A DNA stretch of 64,000 nt from Penium margaritaceum (GCA_023375785.1 SZWC01000574.1:288156-352155), one strand, 5' to 3'. Positions 11,747 to 23,591 are shown, counted from the first letter of the stretch. The notes: generated by a model not told the origin, from the letters alone. Program-made: numbers and translations.

Positions 11747-14700
11747 AAAGTCACTTGGTAAACCACGTTGTCATTGTCAGTGGCACATGCCAACTTTGTC
11801 AAGGCATTGCGCACAATAGCCACACCGAGCCACCAGATTTCTACCTTGTTTACACCCGTAAGATCATGCCTAGTACATCTGCACTGTAATTGGAAACTCT
11901 GGCCGTGGCTGACTTGTGTTATGATCAGTAGAAGTAGAAGTCACTTAGATACACTTGTGGTCATGGTTAGTGGCACATGCCAACTTTGTCAAGGCATTAC
12001 GCACAATAGTCATACCGTTGCCAGTATTTTACCTTGTTTGTACCTGCAAGGTCATGCCTAGTATGTCTGCACTGTGATTGGACACTCTGAACATGGCAGT
12101 GTTAAGATGCACAGCCGTTTAAGGAACTTGGTAGACTTTGTGGTCATGGTCAGTGGCACATGTCAGCTTTGTAAAGGCATTGCGCACAGCAGCCGTGCCA
12201 AGCGACCGGTTTTTGACCTTGTTTATACCTGCAAGGTCATGCCTAGTACATTTAAACTGCGATTGGGACTCTGACTGTGGCAGACCCGTGTTACGATTCG
12301 TATAAGTTAAAGTCACTTGGTAAACATTGTGGTCATGGTCAGTGGCACATGCCAACTTTGTCAAGGCATTACGCACAATAGCCACACCGAGCCACCCGTA
12401 TTCTCCCGTGTTTGCACCTGCAAGATCATGCCTAGTACATCTGCACTGTGATTGGACACTCTCACCGTGGCTGACTCGTGTTATGATCAGTAGAAGTAAA
12501 AGNTAGACATTGTGGTCATGGTCAGTGGCACATGCCAACTTTGTCAAGGCATTACGCACAATAGCCACACCGAGCCACCCGTATTCTCCCGTGTTTGCAC
12601 CTGCAAGATCATGCCTAGTACATCTGCACTGTGATTGGACACTCTCACCGTGGCTCACTCGTGTTATGATCAGTAGAAGTAAAAGTCACTTGGATACATT
12701 TGTGGGCATGGTCACTGGCACATGCCAACTTTGTCAAGATATTAAGCACAATAGCCACACCGAGCCACCAGTATTCTACCTTGATTGTACATACAAGGTC
12801 ATGCCCAGCATATTGGCACTGTGATTGGACACTCTGACCGTGGCTGACTTGTGTTATGATTCATAGCCGTTCATGGTACTTGTTAAACTTTGTGGTCATG
12901 GTGAGTGGCACATGCAAACTTTGTCAAGGCATTGCATACAATAGCCGTGCCAAGCCACCGGGCTTTTACCTTCTTTATACCTGCAAGGTCATGCATATTA
13001 GATGTGCAATGTCATTGGGCACTCTGACCGTGGCTGACTCGTGTTACAATTCGTAGAAGTTAAAGTCACTTGGTAAACTATGTGGTCATGGTCAGTGGCA
13101 CATGCCAACTTTGTCAAGGCATTGCGCACAATAGCCACACCGAGCCACCAGTATTCTACCTTGTTTTCACCTGCAAAATCATGCTTAGTACATCTGCAAT
13201 GTGATTAGACACTCTGATCGTGGCTGACTTGTGTTATGATCAGCAGAAGTAAATGTCACTTGGATACATTTGTGGTCATGGTCAGTGGTACATGCCAACT
13301 TTGTCAAGGCACTGCGCACACTAGCCACACCGAGCCACCAGTATTCTACCTTGTTTGTAGCCGCAAGATCATGCCCATTAGTTCTGAACTGTGATTGGAC
13401 ACTCTGACCGTGGCTGAATCGTGTTATGATTCATAGCCGTTCAAGGTACTTGGTAAACTTTGGGGTCATGGTCAGTCGCACATGCCAACTTTGTCAAGGC
13501 ATTGCGCACAATAGCCACACCGATCCACCAATATTCTGCCTTGTCTGAACCTGCAAGATCATGCCTAGTACATCTGCACTGTGATTGGACACTCTGACCA
13601 TGGCTGACTTGTGTTATGATCAATAGAAGTAAAAGTCACTCGGATACATTTGTGGTCATTGTCAGGGGCACATGCCAACTTTGTATTGGCATTGCGCACA
13701 ATAGCCACACCGAGCCACCAGTATTATACCTTGTTTGCATCTGCAATATCATGCCTAGTACATAAGTACTGTGATTGGACACTCTAACAGTGGCTTTTTG
13801 TGCTATGATCAATAGAAATAAAAGTCACATGGATAAATTTGTGGTCATGGTCAGTGGCACATGCCAACTTTGTCAAGGCATTGCACACAATAGCCAAACC
13901 AAGCCACGTGTATTCTACCTTGTTTATACCTGTAAGGTCATGCCCAGTACATCTGCACTGTGACTGGACACTCTGACCGTGGCTGACTCGTGTTATGATT
14001 CATATATGTCTAAGGTACTTGGTTAACTTGTGGTCATGGTCAGTTGCACATGCCAACTTTGTCAAGGCATTGCGCACAATAGCCGTGCCAAGCTACCAGT
14101 ATTTACCTTGTTTATACCGGCAAGATCATGCATATAAGATGTGTTCTGTGATTGGACACTCTGACCATGGCTGACTCGTGTTACGATTCGTAGAAGTTAA
14201 AGTCACTCGGTAAACGTTGTGGTCATGGTCAGTGGTACATGCCACCTTTGTCTAGGCATTGCGCACGATAGCCACACCGAGCCACCAGTTTTCTATCTTG
14301 TTTGTACCTGTAAGATCATGCCTAGTACATCTGCACTTTGATTGGACCCTCTGACCGTGACTGACTCGCGTTATGATCAATAGAAGTAAAACTCACTTGG
14401 ATATACTTGTGGTCATGGTCAGTAACACATGCCAACTTTGTCAATGCATTGCACACAATAGCCACACCGAGCCACCCGTATTCTACCTTGCTTATACCAG
14501 CAAGGCCATGCCCAGTATATCTGCACTGTGACTGGACAAACTGACCGTGGCCGACTCGTGTTATGATTCATAGCCGTCTAAGGTACTTGGTAAACTTTGT
14601 GGTCATGGTCAGTGGCACATGCCAACTTTGTCAACGTATTGCGCACAATAGCCGTGCCAAGCCACCGGTTTTTTACCTTGTTTGTACCTGTAAGGTCATG

Positions 14701-17002
14701 CCTAGTACATCTGAACTCTGATTGGGCACTATGACTGTGGCTGACCCGTGTTACGATTCGTAGAAGTTAAAGTCACTTGGTAAACATTGTGGTCATGGTC
14801 AGTGGCACATGCCAACTTTGTCAAAGCATTGCGCACAATAGCCACACCGAGCCACCAGTATTCTACCTTTTTTTAACCTGCAAGATCATGCCTAGTACAT
14901 CTGCACTGTGATTGGACACTCTGACCGTGGCTGGCTCATGTTGTGATTCATAGCCGTTTAAGGTACTTGGTAAACGTTGTGGTCATGGTCAGTGGCACGT
15001 GCCAACTTTGTCAAGGCAGTTCGCACAACAGCCGTGCCAAGCCAGCAGTTTTTTACCTTGTTTATACCTATAACGTCATGCATATTAGATGTGCAATGTG
15101 ATTGGACACTCTTACCGTGGCTGACTCGTGTTACAGTTCGTAGGAATTAAAGTCACGTTGTAAACTTTGTGGTCATTTTCAGTGGCACATGCCAAATTTG
15201 TCAAGGCATTGCACACAATAGCCACACCGAGCCACCAGTATTCTACCTTGTTTGCACCTGGAAGATCATGCCTAGTACATCTGCACTGTGATTGGAGACT
15301 CTGACTGTGGCTGACTCGTGTTATGATCAATAGAAGTAAAAGTCACTAGGATACACTTGTGGTCATGGTCAGTGGCACATGCTAACTATGTCAAGGCATT
15401 GCACACAATAGCCACACCGAGCCACCAGTATTCTAACTTGTTTGTACCTGCAAGGTCATGCCCATTATATCTGCACTGTGATTGGACACTCTGACCGTGG
15501 CTGAATCATGTTATGATTCATAGCCGTTTAAGGTACTTGGAAAACTTTGTGGTCATGGTCAGTGGCACATGCCAACTTTGTCAAGACATTGACACAATAG
15601 CCACACCGAGCCACCAGTATTCTACCTTGTTTTCACTTGTAAGATCATGCCTAGTACATCTGCACTGTGATAGGACACTCTGGTTGTGGCTGACTTGTGT
15701 TATGATCAGTAGAAGTAAAGGTCACTTAGATACACTTGTGGTCATGGTCAGTGGCACATGCCAACTTTGTCAAGGCATTGCGCACAATAGCCACACCGTT
15801 ACAAGTGTTTTACCTTGCTTGTACCTGCAAGGTCATGCCCAGTATACCTGCACTATGATTGGACACTCTGACCATGGCAGTATTAATATGCATAGCCGTT
15901 TAAGGTACTTGGTAGACTTTGTGGTCATGGTCAGTGGCACATGTCAACTTTGTAAAGGCATTGCGCACAGTATCCGTGCCAAGCCACCGATTTGTGACCT
16001 TCTTTATACCTGCAAGGTCATGCCTAGTACATCTGAACTGTGATTGGGCACTCTGACTGCGGCTGACTCGTGTTACGATTCGTATAAGTTAAAGTCACTT
16101 GGTAAACATTGTGGTCATGGTCAGTGGCACATGCCAACTTTGTAAAGGCATTGCGCACAATAGCCACACCGAGCCACCAGTATTTTACCTTGTTTGCACC
16201 TGTAAGATCATGCCTAGTACATCTGCACTGTGATTGGATACTCTCACCGTGGCTGACTCGTGTTATGATCAGTAGAAGTAAAAGTCACTTGGATACATTT
16301 GTGGGCATGGTCTGTGGCACATGCCAACTTTCTCAAGACATTGCGCACAATAGCCACACCGAGCCACCAGTATTCCACCTTGATTATACATGCAAGGTCA
16401 TGCCTAGTATATTGGCACTGTGATTGGACACTCAGACCGTGGCTGACTTATGTTATGGTTCATAGCCGTTTATGGAACATGTTAAACTTTGTGGTCATGG
16501 TCAGTGGCACATGCCAACTTTGTCAAGGCATTGCATACAATAGCCGTGCCAAGCCACCGGGTTTTTACCTTATTTATACCTGCAAGGTCATGCATATTAG
16601 ATGTGCAATGTCAGTGGGCACTCTGACCATGGCTGACTCGTGTTACAATTTGTAGAAGTGAAAGTCACTTGGTAAACTACGTGGTCATGGTAAGTGGCAC
16701 ATGCCAACTTTGTCAAGGCATTGCGCACAATAGACACACTGAGCCAGCAGAAGTCTACCTTGTTTGCACCTGCAAGATCATGCTTAGTACATATGCACTG
16801 TGATTATACACTCTGACCGTGGCTGACTTGTGTTATGAGCTGTGGAAGTAAATGTCACTTGGATACATTTGTGGTCATGGTCAGTGGCACATGCCAACAT
16901 TGTCAAGGCATTGCGCACAATAGTCACACCATTACCAGTATTCTACCTTGTTTGTACCTGCAAGGTCATGCTCAGTAAACTTGTACTATGATTGGACGCA
17001 CT
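11747..17002 (+). repeat. 190-bp satellite array, forward
   Basis: A-B-C monomers continue for about 28 units. Around 12000-12300 and 15800-16100 monomers share the variant CCATGGCAGT followed by ATGCACAGCC or ATGCATAGCC, showing a larger repeat of about 3.8 kb within the array. A single N at 12503 joins two near-identical 180-bp pieces. No other feature is seen. Confidence 0.95.
12325..12682 (+). repeat. Near-identical monomer pair across a single N
   Basis: The segment 12325-12502 is repeated from 12508 with very few changes, including the rare variants CCACCCGTATTCTCCCGTG and CTCTCACCGTGG. The join is the N at 12503 and the spacing is 183 bp, not 190. A false duplication at a contig join is the likeliest reading. 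Confidence 0.8.
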
Positions 17003-17206
17003 TGTCTGGAATTTGAGAGGGGAAGAGTGCGACACGGGAAGGCTCGTGGTGCTGCTTGACACAAGTTATGAGTTGAGCATGTTGGCAGTAACAAGTTCTG
17101 GAGGTGAGCGATGAAACAGAGGCAGTTGACCGAGGATGGAAGCGATGGCAGCTGCGAGAGTGATGAAGGAAAATGATTGATTGATAGAATAGTGGACGCA
17201 ATCATA
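17003..17206 (-). repeat. Possible LTR-like terminal segment at the left edge of the composite
   Basis: The satellite stops in ATTGGACGCACT and a new sequence begins TGTCTGGAATTTGAG. On the minus strand it could be an LTR starting TGTATGATTGCG after the purine-rich AAGGAAGC and ending CCAGACA. It does not match the LTR at 20057-20687, so the assignment is weak. Positions 17207-17480, between it and the RNase H remnant, hold unassigned non-coding retroelement sequence. Confidence 0.35.
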
Positions 17207-17496
17207 CATTGATCTAAGCTTCCTTAAAGTAGTGTTTCTTGGCTTCGCTAGGACCCCTGTGAGGTGGAAGCGCTAGTTCGTGTTCCTTGAGGGACGTGTT
17301 GCGATGGTTTCACCGGAGCGCAATTCGTCGGGTTCCTCCGAGACTCTTGGTTGTGCGTATCCGTTGAGATTCATGCGGCTCTTTTGTTGTTGGTGTTCGG
17401 ATGTGCTCCGGTCTTCGCGCTGGTTTCTCTTCTTTTATTTCTGATATCTCCCGTGAAGGGAAACCAACATGGAAGCCTCAGGTGTCTCAGGTCCTG

Positions 17497-17906
17497 AGAC
17501 CTAGAAGATATACCAGGGTCGCATGTTGCGCCTGGTCTAGGACTTTTGTGAAGATGTCAGCCCTGTTGGCCTTTGAGGCTACATGCTAAACCAAGAGTTC
17601 TTTTGCCTGCACCTTCTCCCCGATGAAGAAGTAGCACAGCTCAATGTGCTTGGTTTGTTCATGGTAGAATGGATTCTCTGTGAGGGCGATGGTGCTTGGA
17701 TTGTCACACCATAGGACTGGGAGTGGTTGCGGATATCCAAGGTCTTGTAGCAGGTGTTTTACCAATGGCTTCTTGGGTAGCCATGGTACCTGCATACAGT
17801 TCTGCTTCGCAGGATGAAAGCAAAACAGTAGAGGACCTGGTGGATCGCCAGCTGAACAGTCCAGAGCCAAGGTGAAAGCCGTATCCTCGTGACAATTTTC
17901 GGTAGG
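17497..17906 (-). pseudogene. Copia RNase H remnant
   Basis: One frame (17886 downward) has LSSCEAELYAGTMATQEA, the copia RNase H signature containing the SSCEAE motif. A frameshift near 17780 moves to the frame with LPVLWCDNPSTIALTENP and HEQTKHIELCYFFIGEKV, the usual C-terminal RNase H block. A TAG at 17588-17586 interrupts just before SKANRADIFTKVL, the conserved ADIFTK end of copia polyproteins. At least one frameshift and one stop are therefore present. The upstream edge at about 17906 joins abruptly to minisatellite. Confidence 0.88.
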
Positions 17907-18630
17907 TCGTCGTGAAGCGGGCAATGCGATCAGGCGGATCCTTGTGCCGAGTAGGAGCACGATGCTGACTTGAAGAGGAAGCTGAGGGAGCTGATGGCTG
18001 AGTGGGCATAAGGGTAGAACCACGTGCGCAGCTGAGCAGAAGAGTAGACTGAGGCAAGGGGAAGACAGGTGCCAACGCGCCGTGAGAAATCTGCTGCCGG
18101 CGTGGGTGCAAGCTGCTACGAAGCGTGGAGCGAGCTTGTGCAGGTCCTTGCGCTAGCCACATATGCGGATGACGATCAAACGGAAGCTGATGAGAGAGGA
18201 GAGGGCGTAGGGGTGGAACCACGTACGCTGCGGAAGTTTTTGGTGTGAGCGCGGGTCGTCACAAAGTGGGCGATGCGACCGGACGGATCCTTGTACCGAG
18301 CAGGAGGATGATGCTGAATGGAAGAGGAAGCGGAGGAAGCTGATGGTTGAGTGGGTGCATGGGCGGAACCACGTGTACAGATAATGAGGACGATCGAGGC
18401 GGAGACGGCGTGGACGATGTGGATGCCGACGGGCGATGCGAGGAAGGCAGAGGAGGTTGAGTTGGAGCAAGAGGCAGGTCTGATAACGAGTTCGCCAGGA
18501 GACAGCGGATCAAGACGAAGATGACATAAAGATGGAGGCAAACGCTGATGGAGATGGAAGATGGCGAAGGACGTGGAGAAGGCGGAGGATGGACAGATGA
18601 GGAAAATCATCTGGGTGGAGGCCTCGTGTA
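17907..18630 (-). repeat. G-box minisatellite block inside the copia remnant
   Basis: Three or more units carry the plus-strand landmarks GGCGGATCCTTGTGCCGAG or GGACGGATCCTTGTACCGAG and AACCACGTGCGC, AACCACGTACGC and AACCACGTGTAC. The same units lie in the LTR elements at 9280-9960 and 21455-22085. It replaces the part of copia that should encode the integrase core and reverse transcriptase. The right edge, near 18630, is approximate. Confidence 0.7.
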
Positions 18631-19170
18631 GCTGTATGCCTGACCATGTCTTCAATTAGGTCAGTGTGTATGTGTGCAAGATGACGATGCAGCAGTTCAG
18701 TGTGCTTTGCATCCGTGACAGTTGCAACATGCGTCTGTGGGCGCTATGAATGCGTTGGAACAAGAGGGAAGAGAGTCTGACGATAGAGCATGTCTGTATG
18801 TAACAGTCCGTCAGCCAACAGAGCATCAGTTGCATCAAAAAGAGTGCATTGTTGTTTCTACATGACGGTGGACACACTAGCTTGACGATCAAGCTGACCA
18901 CCAGACAACAAATTCACTCTCAGTTTGGGTACAAACAGGACACCAGTCAGCCATATCACCCCACCAGGCGCCTCAAGTGCCAAAGTGTCCACGTCCTCAA
19001 CTGCAAGCACTTCCCCACACCCTGTCCTCACCCCTTCAACATCAGGTGTAGCATACAAGGAGGCAAAGAGCTGGCGATGCGGCGACATGTGATGCAAGGC
19101 AGCAGTGTCACACAGCCATTCATGCATGGGCAAAATGTGAGTGGTGGTGACATGCGTGTGCCCAAGCCTC
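18631..19170 (-). pseudogene. Copia protease and pre-integrase remnant
   Basis: The frame contains EWLCDTAALHHMS, which aligns to the copia protease active site. There the usual D-[ST]-G-[AC] has become D-T-A-A, so the Gly of the catalytic triad is lost. GVLFVPKLRVNLLSGGQL follows, the standard end of the copia protease domain. After a TAG at 18858-18856 the same frame continues, with a second TAG about 37 codons on, to ELLHRHLAHIHTDLIEDM, the histidine-containing pre-integrase motif. Reading stops making sense at about 18630, where minisatellite begins. Confidence 0.82.
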
Positions 19171-19581
19171 TGACCTGACGGTTGCTGTGATGCTGTCGGC
19201 CCCGGTGGGTGGAGCTCCATCGGGGTAGTCCAGCCAGTGGGCGGAACTGTCGTGGGCTGCTGCGCCTCGAAGGTGGTGGATTGCATAAGCTTGTTCATCC
19301 GGAAGCGCACGCACAAGTACGTTGAAGGCGCGTAGGAGGACCCGCTCCTTGGCATCATCGGTTGGCGGTGAGAGGTATAGGTCCTCTAAGCCGTGTTCCG
19401 CCGTCCAAGCAAGAAAAATATCTTTCCATGCCAAGAAGTCACGTGTTCCTAGCGGCGGTGGTGTAAGGTCCTTTTGGGACATTACTTTGTTCAACTCGTC
19501 CCACGATACGGGTCCGGACGTGGCCGTGGGTTGATTAACGCCAGGGTTGCCACTACCACCCGGAACTGATCCGGAGGCACT
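19120..19581 (-). pseudogene. Copia gag remnant
   Basis: The frame starts MSASGSVPGGSGN at 19581 (an upstream in-frame Met exists at 19638) and has DFLAWKDIFLAWTAEHGLED, typical of the copia gag fold with its Trp-rich helix. No CCHC zinc knuckle follows. The frame ends at 19120 while the protease lies in another overlapping frame, so the C-terminal part of gag including the knuckle appears deleted or shifted. Confidence 0.75.
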
Positions 19582-20043
19582 CATTGTGAGTGCTAGACTG
19601 TGTTGACGTTGCTGTGAAGGTGCTGGAGGTCCTCTCACTACCCCTCCACTTCCTTTCTACTCCTCTTACTACTAGCACCTCGCACACTTAGGAGGTAGGC
19701 ACGTGGAGGAATCTGCTGTGTTTCAGGCACGGCGATTCGTGTCGCTTCCCTCCCCTTTCTTCCCTTGGCTGCGCCCGGCGTTGCTTCTCCAAGGCTGTGT
19801 GTCAGTAGGTGGCCCCTTGGGGAGGGCGTCGGCGAGCCTCTCCCTCCTCTTCAGCACCCTCGCGCGCTCCTCAGCGCGAACCCCTAAGGGATGCGGCAGC
19901 CCTGCGGACGTGACGGCGGCGGCTGCGACCTGCTTCTGCGGCGGTTTGAGCCGCCGTGAATCTTCAGATCTGCGCGATTTCACACCTCCGCCCCTTACTT
20001 TCCCATTTTTCCATCTGCTGCTCTATGTGAACCCTATGATCAT

Positions 20044-20056
20044 GGCTCAGATACCA
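20044..20056 (-). other. Primer-binding site of the copia element
   Basis: The minus strand reads TGGTATCTGAGCC next to the LTR end AATCTCA, 12 of 13 matching the initiator tRNA-Met site seen in the other elements. Confidence 0.85.
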
Positions 20057-20687
20057 TGAGATTTGCAATACAAATCCAACGAGACCATCAGCAAGTCAAA
20101 TGGTCAAGTATCTTCAAAGATAGGCGTGGGTTTACCTAGCGGCCTAGCACAACACCATGGCTTAGCAGGAACTCGAAGCAGGGAGTCCTACGGGGTGAAT
20201 CTCACTAAGCGAACCCACCCGTCGGCCAGCGAGTGAAGCTCGCTGGCGCACTCTCAAAAAGCGGGGGCATAGTGCCTCTCGTGTCCCACAAAAACACCAC
20301 AAAATCCCAAGACGAGTTGGGTCCTAGACTAGTGCGGTCCTCACTAACCCAAGTTCAAAAGTATGACTAAACTAGGTCACCACAGTATAACAGTTCACAC
20401 ATTCAGAGGATTAAGTCTAGGTTTTGATGAGTGGGATAACACCAGCATTGGCGGGCTACCGAATTTATCCGGGCACTGCTGCCAGGAGGTAAGCGAGCAC
20501 GCGTGGAGCAGGCGGGAGTGTCGCCGGTCCAAAGGTGGCGCGTGCGCTCACTGTGCGTTGCCTCCACTTGCTGTGTCAGCAGGCCCTGTACTCTCATGGC
20601 CACAATGTAGAGCATATATATACAGGAGAGGATTAACAGAAAGTCTCTCCAGTTTCCCAGTAAGCAACACTAGACCAACCCTCCACA
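20057..20687 (-). repeat. 5' LTR of the copia element (about 631 bp)
   Basis: On the minus strand it starts TGTGGAGGG and ends AAATCTCA, giving TG...CA ends. A TATA box lies at 20615-20622 (minus strand TGTATATATATGC). The inner end abuts the primer-binding site directly. The outer end is inferred from where the neighbouring element's reading frame stops being disrupted. Confidence 0.75.
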
Positions 20688-21383
20688 TTGGGTGATAAGG
20701 CCATGCCACATGAGGGATAAGTTGCGACGGTCATGCTTGGCCAGGAGAAAGTGTAGTAGAGGGTCAACAAGTGTGTGAAGCCCGCGTCTCAGTTCTGTGT
20801 TGAACAGCGCAAGCTGAGCTTGAAAGTCATCGGGGCTGTCGTGGTCGTTGGGACTGCACCAGAGTTGTCTCTCCAGAAACGATCTCACAATGGGAAAGTG
20901 GAAGAGGTAATAGGGTTTCAACGTTTCGTAGAAGATCTGCTGCCATTTGTCGATGTTGGTCACTGTGACGTCACACTAGTCGTCCTCTGGGAGGAAGAGG
21001 AGCCTGGGGATGTCTGGCAGAGTGGGAAAAATGTCCACGTAACAGATCCATAGATAGTAGGAGCGTCTCATCCATGCACACTGCAGCACGGAGTACCATC
21101 GCTGAGCTGCAATGTCAATTGGCTGTTCAATGCGGAGGTAGATGCTACCGGGGAACTTTCTGAGTAGATTCCAGATGGCAGTGAAGGTGGCATCAGTATC
21201 CCTAGGCTGACGCCGGTTGCTGTGGAGGTGGTCATGTTTGCCAAGCAGCATTCTGGCCACCTTGTACCCATTGATATAGATGACTTGTACACATGAAATG
21301 ACGCTATCCGACCAACTGAGGATGCTTCTGGTCTTGGGGCCAAGAACAGGAAGTTCAGTCCACGTAGTGGTCAGCTTGTCCAT
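20688..21383 (-). pseudogene. Unrecognised retroelement protein, one in-frame TAG, truncated
   Basis: A frame starts MDKLTTTWTELPVLGPKT at 21383, has a single TAG at 20978-20976, and continues in the same frame (VTNIDKWQQIFYETL) until the copia LTR cuts it at about 20688. About 230 codons remain. It is rich in Trp, Tyr and Leu (YSVLQCAWMRRSYYLWICY) and ends with FNTELRRGLHTLVDPLLHF. No known retroelement domain is recognised. Placement corresponds to the short ORF at 9185-8562 and the C-terminal halves share a loose pattern (YNELLEERRFQLQPFIRDH against FNTELRRGLHTLVDPLLHF). Common ancestry is a suggestion only. Confidence 0.5.
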
Positions 21384-21454
21384 GGCAAGCGAGGAAAGAG
21401 AGGAGTTGACAATAGAGTGTGAAGGAAAGGGAGAACCAATTGGAAAGTGAGAAA

Positions 21455-22085
21455 ACGGGTGAGACCACGTGTGCGGAGGAAGGTTTTGGGGACGCAGGTC
21501 GATCTTGAATGAGCGATGTGCCATGTACACGATGAAGGAAGGTGAAGGAGGAAGGCAGAACAACGGAGTTGGTACAGGGATGAGACCTCGTGCTAGGCTG
21601 AAGTTTCGGCGTGGGCGCAGGTCGTCATGCAACGGGTGATGCAACCGGGCAGATCCTTGTACGGAGCGGATAATATTGAAGTGATCAGGATGAGGTAGAG
21701 GCGGCTGACGAATGAATGGGTGCACAAGCAAAACCACGTGCGTTGTCGCAATACAGGGATAGAATGTGAAAAGGGGAAGGCAAGTGCCAATGCGCCGCGA
21801 GAAATCTGCTGCCAGCATGGGTGCTGGATGCTGCAAAGTGGTTAGCTAGCTCGTGCAGGTCCTTGTGCTGGTCGCAGATGCAGATGATGAGGAGGCGAAA
21901 GCTGATAAAAGAGGAGTGGGCGCAGGGGCAAAACCACGTGCACGGCGGAAGGTTTCGGCGTGGGCGCAGGTCGTCGTGAAATGGGCGATGCGACCGGGCG
22001 GATCCTTGTGCTGAGCTGATGTGGAAGTGAAGCAGAAGAAGGCAGAGGCAACTGATGGCTGAGTTGGTACAGGGGTGAGACCACG
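21455..22085 (-). repeat. G-box minisatellite inside the LTR element
   Basis: Four units carry the plus-strand ACCACGTGTGC, ACCACGTGCGT, ACCACGTGCAC and ACCACGTGCAA, and CGTGGGCGCAGGTCGTC with CGGGCGGATCCTTGTGCTGA. The perfect palindrome CACGTG is retained in all four although the surrounding sequence has diverged. Confidence 0.75.
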
Positions 22086-22921
22086 TGCAAAGCGGATGAA
22101 GGCTGACAAGGAAGGCGGCGTGGATGATGCTGCTGACAAGGAACTTGGGAGGAGGTGATAGAAGACGAGATGACACAAGCTGTTGATGAAGCTAGAGAGA
22201 CAGGCGAAGGGCGACACGAGTAGGGCAGATGAGATTGAGACAATGAAGGAGGCTCGAGTGAAGACGATGACAAGGGCGGTGCGCAGATGACGGAGGCAGT
22301 GGATGGAGGTGTAGCCGGAGGATGACGGGGTGCTAGGAAGAGCGAGTGAGGCAACAAATGGCTCTGCTTTGAAGAGAGTGACGGCTTGTTCCCCAGTTGG
22401 CCCGAGACCGGCGGACAGGAAGACTGGTGGTGTCCGATGTCCTGCCGGCGGGCGTTGCACTGCTGCTGCTGACGATGCTAGAAGGCGGTGCGAGGACGTG
22501 GTGCGGTACAACGAGTGCGAGGCGGCTGATGTCGATGGGGCAGATGGAGCAGATGAGGCTGATGAGAGGAGAGAAGAAAGACGGAGGTGCTTGCAAAGAT
22601 CATAGGCAGCAGGTGACGAGCGACAAGAAGCTTCCGGGAAGTTGACGACAGGCGGCGGCTCGGGAGTTGCTTGCGGCTGTTGTAAAAAAGTCACCAATTG
22701 CTGGCCACGGGCGCGGAATGGGCGCAAGGCTTCCTTAGGATGATGAGGCTTTGCTTCAGCGCAAAAAGACTCCAGGCAACGTTGCTGATGTCAGCTATAT
22801 CCGAGGTGGAGAGGTGCAAAGTAACGGCAGAGGCGACGGAAGAGTGAAGGTACGAGAGGCGATGTATTGATGGAGGCAGAGCAATGACGAGGTCACGGGG
22901 CACCAGGTGATGTTGCCTGAT

Positions 22922-22933
22922 GCTCTGATACCA
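22922..22933 (-). other. Primer-binding site
   Basis: The minus strand reads TGGTATCAGAGC, then ATCAGG, directly after the LTR end CTGACA. Confidence 0.9.
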
Positions 22934-23591
22934 TGTCAGAAGAATGCAATGCGCGAGGATGGCAGGAGCGGAAGCAGGTAGAAGCACTGTGGCATGCAGA
23001 AGTGAGTTAGCAGAAAGACGGAAGCAGAAAGGCAAAGCTAGTCCCAAGGAGTTAGTTGTAGGACCTTGAGAGAGGCGAGGCACACAAGATCCAAGGTAGA
23101 AAGAGGGCAGTGAGAGAGCACGGGAGCGAAGCGAATGAAGTGCCAGATGTGAGCGAAAGGTCACAAGTGAGGAAGCAAAGCGATAGATGATAGGCGAGGT
23201 GAACGCAGGCAGGAGGTGAGCAGAGCGAAGACACGACGGCGACGCCGCGGAACCGAAAGGGAACAGGATGTGTGGAACTGTTCAAGTTAAGCTAGGAGGG
23301 AATGAACGTCCTCCTTATAAGGGACGGGACAAGACAGAAAGGGAAGGAAAAGGCTTATTGTGCACTAGCCGGACGTGATGGCGGTCGGGCCACTTATTAG
23401 GAGATAACTCGGTATCGTGCCGTTGGTCGGTTCTCACCGTCAACAGTTCGTGTGTGATGGGACCGAGGTGGTTCATGCAGAGGCTTGAACCGTTATTGGG
23501 AGTGGTGGGTATCTCCGAGAGCGGAAGAGCCAGAGACTCCTGGAGATGAACCCGTTAGATGTCCTGTCTTGATAGAGACATCATTCTGACA
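22934..23591 (-). repeat. 5' LTR (658 bp) of the truncated element
   Basis: It ends CATTCTTCTGACA and starts TGTCAGAATGATG on the minus strand. It shares with the family the plus-strand block GGAACAGGATG, GAACTGTTC and GAATGAACGTCCTCCTTATAAG, where the reverse-complement TATA region sits. It is longer than its relatives by about 50 bp near the outer end. Confidence 0.9.

Larger units (their letters stand above)
17003..20687 (-). mobile_element. Gutted Ty1/copia retrotransposon
   Basis: Read on the minus strand the order is 5' LTR (20057-20687), primer-binding site, gag, protease, pre-integrase domain, then a foreign minisatellite block (about 17907-18630), then RNase H and a 3' part. The integrase core and reverse transcriptase are absent. 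The retained order is that of Ty1/copia polyproteins. The element lies against the 5' half of another LTR element, whose short ORF is cut at 20688, so it probably inserted there. A 3' LTR matching the 5' LTR is not found, so the left end is rearranged or belongs to another element. Confidence 0.8.
20688..23591 (-). mobile_element. 5' part of a non-autonomous LTR retrotransposon
   Basis: A 5' LTR (22934-23591), primer-binding site, leader modules, G-box minisatellite (about 21455-22085) and a short ORF follow in the same order as in the element at 7913-11746. The 3' end is missing, being cut at 20688 by the copia LTR. The right flank begins ATAGC (23592-23596), the same satellite position used by the solo LTR at 1457. 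Confidence 0.85.

Noticed and set aside
15513-16043. Longest plus-strand satellite frame (176 codons).
   Set aside because: It consists of three consecutive monomers read in successive frames, with no similarity beyond the satellite itself.
21846-22727. Minus-strand frame of 293 codons rich in Ser, Pro and Leu.
   Set aside because: It covers the leader modules and G-box minisatellite and repeats in step with the DNA units, so it is a compositional frame.
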